From Trichosphaerium sp. ATCC 40318 (Eukaryota > Discosea > Flabellinia > Trichosidae): a stretch of DNA of 30,083 nt. Shown one piece after another: positions 1-9,807 of this stretch. The notes beneath the pieces are model-generated. The model did no database searches, was not told the origin of the DNA, and was given only the letters and a program-made list of their open reading frames with translations. Every line of letters begins with the position of its first letter. The first letter of the stretch is position 1. The stretch covers positions 1 to 30,083 of the forward strand of contig JALMLS010000625.1 of NCBI GenBank assembly GCA_038496445.1, written 5' to 3'. The translations under genes and the position numbers were made by a program.

Positions 1-224
1 ATGAATTTCACGTGTACAAATATGTGAATAATATATTCGTACTTGTTAATCTTAGTTTTCCTTTAACAATATTTGACAAAATGTATTATAAGTCACGTAC
101 AAAGCCGACCGTGATATGGGTTGGGGACTATCTTTTTATTAGCATAGGCGGTGAATATTGGCACTATCGCCCTACAGATTTATTTTTCCAAGGTAGTGCG
201 AATATTTATAGAATACGCGTTTGA
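1..224 (+). pseudogene. 3' fragment of F-box protein gene (partial at window edge)
   Basis: This is the inverted copy of the last 74 codons of the F-box gene at 9808-11028, ending in IYRIRV and a TGA stop. The window starts inside it, so it cannot be told whether the rest of the gene exists upstream. It has no F-box here. If the window start is a contig end, this is simply a truncated duplicate produced by the fold-back. Confidence 0.8.
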
Positions 225-527
225 ATACTAGCTATGGAATCTCGGTCAAAACGCAACACAGAGCAAAAAACAAGTGCTGTACTAGTCGCCACAGAATAAA
301 CATAGTTCATCCTCAGCTGCGTAATACTTGATGCTTTGTAGCGTAGCTCTAATTATCTGTACTGAATACTTGCATAGCACCACAGTGATTAGAATAGTGG
401 TTGTAAAGCTCAAGTATGAAATTCGGTACAACTTTTCTTCCGAAAAAGCAGAACGAATGTTCGAACAGTAGTCGTCAATCTTCTACAAAGAAAAACGGTT
501 TATACGCAAAAAAAAGAAGCCTTTATT
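225..527. other. Intergenic, no gene seen
   Basis: About 300 bp between the F-box fragment and the receptor gene. Both flanking genes read rightward. I see no open frame with coding character on either strand and no RNA gene. It presumably holds the receptor promoter. The same sequence recurs inverted at 9505-9807. Confidence 0.6.
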
Positions 528-1896
528 ATGACAGGGGACGCTGAAGACGCTACAAAAACGTTGGTTATCAATGTGATTGTAATCGTAATGAGGTAGGCCT
601 TGTTTTTTATAATGTAACACAAACCATGTGTGAAACACTCTCTTAACGCTGTAAAACATAAGTATATTGTCAATGATCGGTTCTGGCCTCATTATTTTGA
701 GTTGGTCTTTCAAAAGGTGTAGATCACCTTCAAGACTTCTAGTCGTCATTCTCAGGTTCGAAACGCCATTACGACGTACTTGATTATTGTTTACTTATGG
801 AAATTACAGTATTACCGATTTTTCATCCGCTGTTTGCTATTTGGCTTCAGGCACGTGATAAAAATGAACCGAAATTTGGCTAACGTTTTTTTTTTGCGAC
901 AGTTTTCTTTTCGAAAAAGGATGGATTTTGTGGATATTGGGCTGGTATTAATATTTTCTTTACTTCATCGAGTTTTTTCTGGACAAGTTGCATTGCAATA
1001 CATTTATATATATGTACAAAAACGATGGCTATTAATACATCATACTTCAAATACTACCACATAGTGGCATGGGTACAACAAAGTTGTTTTCCACTTGGCC
1101 TTTTTTTTCAGTTTTTTTTTTTATCACGTGGGTTGTTGACGCTGATGTTTTTTTAAAAAAAGGGTTATCCTCTATTCTCTCTAATACTAGTTGAAATAAC
1201 AAAAGTTGGTGGAAGAATACCTCACAGCGTCTGGTGCTTTATTCCTTCTCCTACACCTGATTGGCAAACATACAGAATAGTTACTGTTTACGTATGTCCA
1301 AACACCAGTTGTATTTTGCTTACTCTGTAACTAGACACCACTAACATTGGCTTGGATATTATCTCTCATATTTTATTTGCTGACGAGGGCACAGCTACGC
1401 ATCATGATAAAGAAACAAAAGAGGGTACTCAACAGTGTTGTATCTAACCTTAATGTTTGTTTATAGCTAAGTATATCTCTAAAGAAATTTAATATAGTAG
1501 GAAAACTAACGTTTATACCACTTGTATTTATACTGCTACGTATATGGGGGATGGCTCATAGTGTGCTTGAGATGAACTACCTTCGGACAACCCCAGTATT
1601 TCCTTTTTACAAGTTCTATTGGCTTGAAATTTTGCACTCTATTGGAGACCCAGCACAAGTACGTGTTTTTTAAAGTAGATGTTCTCTTACCTTTTGAATC
1701 TTTTTATTCCACTTTTGTTTGTTAAACTATTTAGGGCTTTGCAAACGGCATCTTCTATGTTCTGTTCTCAAAGAAAGTAAGAGAAGAATACATGTCATGT
1801 TTTTGTTGTTGCTCAAGCACGATGGCTTCGTCTACATCTGCTCCTCTACCTGTTTCTGTTAATAATAGCTCTCAATACTTGACAATAACTCAGTAG
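528..1896 (+). CDS. cAMP-receptor-like (cAR/GPR157-type) 7TM G-protein-coupled receptor
   Basis: Nine exons (528-592, 663-716, 743-775, 810-850, 903-1072, 1163-1291, 1335-1439, 1467-1658, 1735-1896) join in frame into 316 residues. Hallmarks of the Dictyostelium cAR family appear in order: TM1 with LSMIGSGLIILSW; TM2 with ITDFSSAVCYLAS; TM3 with FCGYWAGINIFF then SFFWTSCIAIHLY; TM4 starting AWGYPLFSLIL; loop-2 VWCFI, whose Cys can pair with the TM3 Cys; TM5 TPLTLAWILSLIFYLLTRAQ; TM6 KLTFIPLVFILLRIWG; and TM7 GFANGIFYVLF, followed by a Cys-rich, Ser/Thr-rich tail that may be palmitoylated and phosphorylated. It should sit in the plasma membrane and signal through G proteins; the ligand is unknown. 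Introns include a 26-mer (717-742), a 27-mer (1440-1466) and a GC-AG intron (851-902). AATAAA lies at 1915-1920. Family assignment is firm; the GC-AG site is inferred from frame. Confidence 0.88.
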
Positions 1897-2600
1897 AATA
1901 ACCTCATTGATTTAAATAAACCTTTTGTTATGATAGCCTGCTAGTTTAATTTACAAGACAGCAAATTCAATGACTACTCCGATACGTATGTGATTATTTT
2001 CAACGTGTTCATACACTTACTATTCTTTGTTGTAAGATAAACTGTTGAAGGCCGGTATTTGACTGGATTCCTCCGACCAAAGGCCGTTTCGCCATCAAGC
2101 GGTTTAGCACATATTTACTTTTTGTACCCTGTTCATGCAATTGTAGAAACCCAGTAAGATATTGGCATATCTAGAGAACAAATTTACATACCTTTCTTGT
2201 GTCAGTTTAATTTCGCTTGCTTTTTTTTTCAGAGAATGCGTAAATTCTCGCCAGCTTTAGTTGTAAACTACAGACAAAGTACCAGAATGAGTGCGCACGT
2301 ATATTTTACACCGTTCAGACTGAAGGTTAGGGAGTTTTGACATGTTTCAAAGAATGCATTGTAGGTTGCCATGTGGGGAGCTAGTCCAAATATACAAATG
2401 TATTCAAGCTCCCATACGCATTTTACGTCAATATAGAGCATTGAGGGCACATGTAATGCCCTGTGTTTCTAGTTAATTCCAATGCCATGTTTCATAAGAG
2501 GCTATCAGACTTTCTATTGTCCCGTAGCTCAGACAATTGTAAAGATAGCCTATAGAATCATGTGATGAACGGACTAGAAAAAAAAACTTAAACAAGTGAG
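1897..2600. other. Intergenic, no gene resolved
   Basis: About 700 bp between the convergent receptor and small unknown genes. An open stretch at 2268-2450 on the minus strand has no ATG-started, recognisable product and I could not join it to neighbours by splicing. A small GGGCA/TGCCC inverted repeat lies near 2445-2462. Otherwise nothing is recognised. The same sequence recurs inverted at 7432-8135. Confidence 0.5.
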
Positions 2601-2941
2601 CTAATAAACAAAAACCTTACTATGCATATATGTAATAGTAATGTAGTTAGCTTTTACAAACATGACAGATGAAAGTTTGCGAGCATTAACAGGTGTACAC
2701 ACTATTTGTTTATCATTTTGCACTTCAATAACACCAAAGGGCATCAAGTTATTGTCTGGGGTACATGAGATTACTCTAAAGAGATAGCGTTGCAATATTG
2801 CTATGGAGATCCAAAACCCAAAAAATGTGATTTGCAAACAGTTTTCTGTGCTTTTTAGTGTAAACACTCTCACGACTACACGGTGGTGTACAGGTTTGCA
2901 AACGTCTATGTAGTCGATATTAACCAATTACCACTTGACAT
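2601..2941 (-). CDS. Hypothetical protein, about 104 residues
   Basis: The model has ATG-TCA-AGT-G as exon 1 (2941-2932), a 26-nt intron (gtaatt...acatag) and a second exon 2931/2905-2601 that ends at TAG; the splice restores frame and removes an in-frame TAG. The product has a hydrophobic stretch, ITFFGFWISIAIL, around residues 33-45 and is otherwise moderately polar. I do not recognise it. The 26-nt intron matches the minimal size class seen in well-supported genes here, which is the main support. An identical copy lies at 7091-7431 (+). It could also be non-coding. Confidence 0.4.
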
Positions 2942-3133
2942 TTAGGGTTTGCACTACATGTCGTGAGATTTGGGAGCATTTGACCAATTGTTATTTCTAT
3001 GAAATGAGACGTTTTTGGCTTTTGTAAAGTTTTCTACTACAGTATTGTAACATTTTTACAGAAAACAGCTTATTTTAGTCAAACGTAGCTCTAATCAAAA
3101 ACTAAACTTCACTTTTCACCAATACAACAACTA

Positions 3134-4291
3134 ATGAGAGTGTGTGATAGCTGCGGGACCAGTGTATCAGAAAAAGAGTTAAAGAAACAAATAGAAGCAG
3201 AAATCTGGCAGTTAACTTCTCGTGATGAACAACTAGTAATACGTTATAGCATTAACTGTACAAATGAAAACTGCACGGGAACCTACCAAGTGGGTTTAAG
3301 CATAACATGGGTCGGTGCAGACATAGATAGACATTACGTTCCCGGCCATTATGTTGTAGATGACTATTGTATCTCTTGAAAAAGGTAACAATTTTACTTT
3401 TTCTACAACTAAACTATCTAAACAGTAACTGAATGTGAAGAGAACATATATTGGGAAGAATGGGGCTTCCTACGAGAAAGCATGCAAGAACAGCAAGAAT
3501 GGGAAGAATTAGAATGCTGGCACGAAGAACAAGAACAGTTGGCCAAGGAACGCTTGGTTGAAGACGAATACTTGCCTTGTGATGAATGCTTGGCCCAAAC
3601 ACAAGAACGCGTGGCCGAAGAACGTAAACACTTGGCTCAAAAAACAGAATACTTGGCCGAAGAACGTAAACACTTGGCTCAAAAAGAAGAACGCTTGGCT
3701 GAAGAATATGAACGCTTGGCCAAAGAAGAATGCTGGGTCAAAGAACACTTGGCCGAAGAATACCAGGACAAGGCTGAAGAACACTCAGAAGAAGACCTTT
3801 GTGAAAACTTGAAGTTGCTATCTCTAAATGATGCCCCAACCAAGCCTATTCGTTTTATTTCGACCCGCCCTGGACTAAAGAGCAAACCCAAAGATGCGAT
3901 AATAACCTTATGCAAAGCCGCTAAAAAGAGTATTCACTTAATGATGTATTCTATCACTGATTTAGAAATTGTAAACGCTCTTGTTTCAAACAGACAGCTT
4001 GAGGTAAAGGTAATACTGGATAAGAAAATGTACAAAAAATATTCTGTGGCAAAAGATCTTTCCAATACAGGTGCCACTGTACGCCTTATTTCAGGACAAG
4101 GGAAATATGGTAGCATGCATGATAAACTGTTACTTGTGGATGAGCTGCATATAATATGTGGATCTTACAACTACTCCCGTGCTGCTGCGCAATGTAACTG
4201 GGAGAGTGTATTAGCGATTGACGATAAGAATCTTGCTAAGGATGTAAAAAAACATTTTGATAAAATGTGGCGGTCTTCTTACCCGTTATAA
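3134..4291 (+). CDS. PLD-superfamily nuclease/phosphodiesterase with N-terminal Cys motif and coiled coil
   Basis: Two exons (3134-3368 and 3426-4291) give 366 residues. Residues 1-75 hold two Cys pairs, CDSCG and CTNENC, suggesting a small zinc-binding module. Residues about 85-205 form a Glu-rich heptad region with repeated AEERKHLAQK-type units, a long coiled coil. The C-terminal 140 residues are a single phospholipase-D-like domain, with the catalytic HxKx4D motif as HDKLLLVD at about residue 310, then CGSYNYSRAA. One HKD motif per chain implies an active dimer, as in bacterial Nuc endonuclease and PLD6/zucchini. The substrate (nucleic acid or phospholipid) cannot be told. No signal peptide is seen. 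AATAAA at 4302-4307 follows the stop. An intact inverted copy lies at 5742-6899. Confidence 0.85.
3600..3790 (+). repeat. Short in-frame tandem repeats coding for the coiled coil
   Basis: Near-repeats of a 21-27 bp unit of the form GAAGAACGTAAACACTTGGC, with variants, run through this stretch and encode (A)EERxxLAxK-type heptads. The repeats also open long antisense and alternate frames rich in Phe or Trp, which are shadows and not genes. The same array is at about 6243-6433 in the other arm. Such arrays are prone to length change by slippage. Confidence 0.75.
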
Positions 4292-4675
4292 CCATCATGT
4301 TAATAAATTTGAGTGATTTTTATGTATTTTGTACTTTTGGTAAACCACCTCTAGTCATATTCAGTTTGAATTAGAATTGTTTAGAGCATGTGGACATTCA
4401 CACAAAATCAGTACAACGTGCTTGCATAGGCATTAGATTACTCCGTCTGTTTGTACGCAGCTACCTATTTGCAGGAGCCAGTTTCTGCCATTTTTTTGTA
4501 CCAACATTTCGTCCAAGGACTAGTTGTAGTACAATTAAAAAACTTGTAGAATACTTAGGTCCATGATCAACCTAATGACATCTAGTGATTATGCTTGTTA
4601 AAATTTTCACGTGCTACATGTCGGTTCACTTTGCTAAACAATGAATCTAGCACTACACCTCTCACCGCCGTATAT

Positions 4676-5357
4676 TCACTTTTTTTTTTTTTCAAATAGA
4701 AAGAGTACTTGGTACAAAAGTTATGTCTCCAGTTGTAGATTATGCCTCCGTGGTGAAATCTAGTACATAGGAAGTTGTATAAATGTATTTTGAAGATTCA
4801 GTCACAAGTACTAAGCTCCTTTTAATTAGCACGTGTAATCAACGTCTTTGCTACAGGGCATAAACGTCATATGCCAAGTAGTGTACGCTAGTAGGTTCAG
4901 AGAGTTTGTCGTTTACTGTTTGATTGTTTCCTCGGACACAAATGGGTAATATTGAAACCAGAGAGAGTATACTCATGTACTGTAGGTTTGTGTATTTCGT
5001 GTTTTGTTACTACCATTTGTCAGTGTATGAATTATCTATGTGGCTTTGCTTTATTTCAATTGAAATCGTTCCTATCTTTCTTTTCTGATGGATGTCCTCT
5101 AATCAGCACATCAAATAAAGTTGCATAGATGATGTGAGCCTAAAGTTTGAGTTCACCATCATTAAGCTCTTCTGTGGAGAATCTTGAGAGCTCATTAAAG
5201 CACTCTAGGGTTTTTTACTTGATAAGCGAATACAAGGAGAGCTTCGAGGTGATAAATAGCGTACGTGAGTATTGAATGTCGAACGGCGTTTGTATTTCTC
5301 GCTAAGCATTAAATTTCGTAAACTCTTGACGTCAAGCTATAGTAATCATCATAGTTC
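4676..5357. other. Single-copy loop between the arms of inverted repeat 1
   Basis: This 682-bp stretch occurs once. It has no open frame of note on either strand, a T-rich run at 4680-4692, and a CACGTG at about 4830. No tRNA or rRNA pattern is visible. If the palindrome is a fold-back artefact, this is the ordinary genome flank just beyond the point where the copy turned back; if real, it is the palindrome spacer. Confidence 0.85.
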
Positions 5358-5741
5358 ATATACGACGGTGAGAGGTGTAGTGCTAGATTCATTGTTTAGC
5401 AAAGTGAACCGACATGTAGCACGTGAAAATTTTAACAAGCATAATCACTAGATGTCATTAGGTTGATCATGGACCTAAGTATTCTACAAGTTTTTTAATT
5501 GTACTACAACTAGTCCTTGGACGAAATGTTGGTACAAAAAAATGGCAGAAACTGGCTCCTGCAAATAGGTAGCTGCGTACAAACAGACGGAGTAATCTAA
5601 TGCCTATGCAAGCACGTTGTACTGATTTTGTGTGAATGTCCACATGCTCTAAACAATTCTAATTCAAACTGAATATGACTAGAGGTGGTTTACCAAAAGT
5701 ACAAAATACATAAAAATCACTCAAATTTATTAACATGATGG

Positions 5742-6899
5742 TTATAACGGGTAAGAAGACCGCCACATTTTATCAAAATGTTTTTTTACATCCTTAGCAA
5801 GATTCTTATCGTCAATCGCTAATACACTCTCCCAGTTACATTGCGCAGCAGCACGGGAGTAGTTGTAAGATCCACATATTATATGCAGCTCATCCACAAG
5901 TAACAGTTTATCATGCATGCTACCATATTTCCCTTGTCCTGAAATAAGGCGTACAGTGGCACCTGTATTGGAAAGATCTTTTGCCACAGAATATTTTTTG
6001 TACATTTTCTTATCCAGTATTACCTTTACCTCAAGCTGTCTGTTTGAAACAAGAGCGTTTACAATTTCTAAATCAGTGATAGAATACATCATTAAGTGAA
6101 TACTCTTTTTAGCGGCTTTGCATAAGGTTATTATCGCATCTTTGGGTTTGCTCTTTAGTCCAGGGCGGGTCGAAATAAAACGAATAGGCTTGGTTGGGGC
6201 ATCATTTAGAGATAGCAACTTCAAGTTTTCACAAAGGTCTTCTTCTGAGTGTTCTTCAGCCTTGTCCTGGTATTCTTCGGCCAAGTGTTCTTTGACCCAG
6301 CATTCTTCTTTGGCCAAGCGTTCATATTCTTCAGCCAAGCGTTCTTCTTTTTGAGCCAAGTGTTTACGTTCTTCGGCCAAGTATTCTGTTTTTTGAGCCA
6401 AGTGTTTACGTTCTTCGGCCACGCGTTCTTGTGTTTGGGCCAAGCATTCATCACAAGGCAAGTATTCGTCTTCAACCAAGCGTTCCTTGGCCAACTGTTC
6501 TTGTTCTTCGTGCCAGCATTCTAATTCTTCCCATTCTTGCTGTTCTTGCATGCTTTCTCGTAGGAAGCCCCATTCTTCCCAATATATGTTCTCTTCACAT
6601 TCAGTTACTGTTTAGATAGTTTAGTTGTAGAAAAAGTAAAATTGTTACCTTTTTCAAGAGATACAATAGTCATCTACAACATAATGGCCGGGAACGTAAT
6701 GTCTATCTATGTCTGCACCGACCCATGTTATGCTTAAACCCACTTGGTAGGTTCCCGTGCAGTTTTCATTTGTACAGTTAATGCTATAACGTATTACTAG
6801 TTGTTCATCACGAGAAGTTAACTGCCAGATTTCTGCTTCTATTTGTTTCTTTAACTCTTTTTCTGATACACTGGTCCCGCAGCTATCACACACTCTCAT
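5742..6899 (-). CDS. PLD-superfamily protein with coiled coil, second copy
   Basis: Inverted copy of the gene at 3134-4291 with the same two exons (6899-6665 and 6607-5742) and an identical 366-residue product: Cys4-like N-terminus, Glu-rich coiled coil and single HKD catalytic motif. It lies downstream of and convergent with the small unknown gene at 7091-7431. No disabling change is visible. Since this arm is joined to single-copy DNA, it is the better copy to treat as the reference locus. Confidence 0.85.
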
Positions 6900-7090
6900 T
6901 AGTTGTTGTATTGGTGAAAAGTGAAGTTTAGTTTTTGATTAGAGCTACGTTTGACTAAAATAAGCTGTTTTCTGTAAAAATGTTACAATACTGTAGTAGA
7001 AAACTTTACAAAAGCCAAAACGTCTCATTTCATAGAAATAACAATTGGTCAAATGCTCCCAAATCTCACGACATGTAGTGCAAACCCTAA

Positions 7091-7431
7091 ATGTCAAGTG
7101 GTAATTGGTTAATATCGACTACATAGACGTTTGCAAACCTGTACACCACCGTGTAGTCGTGAGAGTGTTTACACTAAAAAGCACAGAAAACTGTTTGCAA
7201 ATCACATTTTTTGGGTTTTGGATCTCCATAGCAATATTGCAACGCTATCTCTTTAGAGTAATCTCATGTACCCCAGACAATAACTTGATGCCCTTTGGTG
7301 TTATTGAAGTGCAAAATGATAAACAAATAGTGTGTACACCTGTTAATGCTCGCAAACTTTCATCTGTCATGTTTGTAAAAGCTAACTACATTACTATTAC
7401 ATATATGCATAGTAAGGTTTTTGTTTATTAG
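7091..7431 (+). CDS. Hypothetical protein, about 104 residues, second copy
   Basis: Same model as 2601-2941 on the other strand: exon 1 at 7091-7100, intron 7101-7126 (26 nt), exon 2 at 7127-7431. The product is unrecognised, with one hydrophobic segment near residue 40. It sits divergently next to the PLD-type gene, about 190 bp from its start. Support is limited to the intact frame across a minimal intron. Confidence 0.4.
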
Positions 7432-8135
7432 CTCACTTGTTTAAGTTTTTTTTTCTAGTCCGTTCATCACATGATTCTATAGGCTATCTTTACAATTGTC
7501 TGAGCTACGGGACAATAGAAAGTCTGATAGCCTCTTATGAAACATGGCATTGGAATTAACTAGAAACACAGGGCATTACATGTGCCCTCAATGCTCTATA
7601 TTGACGTAAAATGCGTATGGGAGCTTGAATACATTTGTATATTTGGACTAGCTCCCCACATGGCAACCTACAATGCATTCTTTGAAACATGTCAAAACTC
7701 CCTAACCTTCAGTCTGAACGGTGTAAAATATACGTGCGCACTCATTCTGGTACTTTGTCTGTAGTTTACAACTAAAGCTGGCGAGAATTTACGCATTCTC
7801 TGAAAAAAAAAGCAAGCGAAATTAAACTGACACAAGAAAGGTATGTAAATTTGTTCTCTAGATATGCCAATATCTTACTGGGTTTCTACAATTGCATGAA
7901 CAGGGTACAAAAAGTAAATATGTGCTAAACCGCTTGATGGCGAAACGGCCTTTGGTCGGAGGAATCCAGTCAAATACCGGCCTTCAACAGTTTATCTTAC
8001 AACAAAGAATAGTAAGTGTATGAACACGTTGAAAATAATCACATACGTATCGGAGTAGTCATTGAATTTGCTGTCTTGTAAATTAAACTAGCAGGCTATC
8101 ATAACAAAAGGTTTATTTAAATCAATGAGGTTATT
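7432..8135. other. Intergenic, no gene resolved (copy of 1897-2600)
   Basis: About 700 bp between the small unknown gene and the end of the second receptor copy. An open frame at 7582-7764 is not convincing because its first codons do not follow a usable start or splice site that I can join. Nothing else is recognised. Confidence 0.5.
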
Positions 8136-9504
8136 CTACTGAGTTATTGTCAAGTATTGAGAGCTATTATTAACAGAAACAGGTAGAGGAGCAGATGTAG
8201 ACGAAGCCATCGTGCTTGAGCAACAACAAAAACATGACATGTATTCTTCTCTTACTTTCTTTGAGAACAGAACATAGAAGATGCCGTTTGCAAAGCCCTA
8301 AATAGTTTAACAAACAAAAGTGGAATAAAAAGATTCAAAAGGTAAGAGAACATCTACTTTAAAAAACACGTACTTGTGCTGGGTCTCCAATAGAGTGCAA
8401 AATTTCAAGCCAATAGAACTTGTAAAAAGGAAATACTGGGGTTGTCCGAAGGTAGTTCATCTCAAGCACACTATGAGCCATCCCCCATATACGTAGCAGT
8501 ATAAATACAAGTGGTATAAACGTTAGTTTTCCTACTATATTAAATTTCTTTAGAGATATACTTAGCTATAAACAAACATTAAGGTTAGATACAACACTGT
8601 TGAGTACCCTCTTTTGTTTCTTTATCATGATGCGTAGCTGTGCCCTCGTCAGCAAATAAAATATGAGAGATAATATCCAAGCCAATGTTAGTGGTGTCTA
8701 GTTACAGAGTAAGCAAAATACAACTGGTGTTTGGACATACGTAAACAGTAACTATTCTGTATGTTTGCCAATCAGGTGTAGGAGAAGGAATAAAGCACCA
8801 GACGCTGTGAGGTATTCTTCCACCAACTTTTGTTATTTCAACTAGTATTAGAGAGAATAGAGGATAACCCTTTTTTATAAAAAACATCAGCGTCAACAAC
8901 CCACGTGATAAAAAAAAAAACTGAAAAAAAAGGCCAAGTGGAAAACAACTTTGTTGTACCCATGCCACTATGTGGTAGTATTTGAAGTATGATGTATTAA
9001 TAGCCATCGTTTTTGTACATATATATAAATGTATTGCAATGCAACTTGTCCAGAAAAAACTCGATGAAGTAAAGAAAATATTAATACCAGCCCAATATCC
9101 ACAAAATCCATCCTTTTTCGAAAAGAAAACTGTCGCAAAAAAAAAACGTTAGCCAAATTTCGGTTCATTTTTATCACGTGCCTGAAGCCAAATAGCAAAC
9201 AGCGGATGAAAAATCGGTAATACTGTAATTTCCATAAGTAAACAATAATCAAGTACGTCGTAATGGCGTTTCGAACCTGAGAATGACGACTAGAAGTCTT
9301 GAAGGTGATCTACACCTTTTGAAAGACCAACTCAAAATAATGAGGCCAGAACCGATCATTGACAATATACTTATGTTTTACAGCGTTAAGAGAGTGTTTC
9401 ACACATGGTTTGTGTTACATTATAAAAAACAAGGCCTACCTCATTACGATTACAATCACATTGATAACCAACGTTTTTGTAGCGTCTTCAGCGTCCCCTG
9501 TCAT
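8136..9504 (-). CDS. cAMP-receptor-like 7TM receptor, second copy
   Basis: Inverted copy of 528-1896 with the same nine exons and the same 316-residue product. The only difference I noticed (T6-A-T-A6 near 8874-8887) falls in the fourth-TM intron and does not touch coding sequence. A 101-residue open frame at 8702-9007 is a read-through of that intron, not an alternative protein. AATAAA lies downstream near 8112-8117. Confidence 0.87.
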
Positions 9505-9807
9505 AATAAAGGCTTCTTTTTTTTGCGTATAAACCGTTTTTCTTTGTAGAAGATTGACGACTACTGTTCGAACATTCGTTCTGCTTTTTCGGAAGAAAAG
9601 TTGTACCGAATTTCATACTTGAGCTTTACAACCACTATTCTAATCACTGTGGTGCTATGCAAGTATTCAGTACAGATAATTAGAGCTACGCTACAAAGCA
9701 TCAAGTATTACGCAGCTGAGGATGAACTATGTTTATTCTGTGGCGACTAGTACAGCACTTGTTTTTTGCTCTGTGTTGCGTTTTGACCGAGATTCCATAG
9801 CTAGTAT
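9505..9807. other. Intergenic, no gene seen (copy of 225-527)
   Basis: About 300 bp between the second receptor copy and the 3' end of the F-box gene, both on the minus strand. It presumably contains the receptor promoter and the F-box gene 3' UTR. No RNA gene or conserved motif is recognised. Confidence 0.6.

Larger units (their letters stand above)
1..4675. repeat. Left arm of inverted repeat 1
   Basis: This stretch reappears as its reverse complement at 5358-10031; paired positions sum to 10032-10033, so the arms differ by about one net base over 4.7 kb. The innermost shared block reads CTCTCACCG(C/T)CGTATAT. The outer end of the match is the window edge, so the true arm length is unknown. 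The arm carries the tail of an F-box gene, a 7TM receptor, a small unknown gene and a PLD-type gene. One visible difference lies at 1147-1160, where a T7A7 run here corresponds to T6-A-T-A6 in the other arm. Confidence 0.97.

Noticed and set aside
745-770. GGTTCGAAACG resembling a tRNA T-loop/B box
   Set aside because: No cloverleaf or A box can be folded around it, and it is coding sequence of the receptor (SQVRNAI).
3509-3915. Several open frames on both strands across the coiled-coil region, rich in Phe, Trp or Ser
   Set aside because: They are by-products of the short tandem repeats that encode the PLD-protein coiled coil; all frames stay open by periodicity. The same holds for 6118-6524.
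8702-9007. A 101-residue open frame in the receptor region
   Set aside because: It is read-through of the fourth-TM intron. Splicing to GGT at the acceptor restores AWGYPLFSLIL, and the left-arm copy has a stop in this frame.
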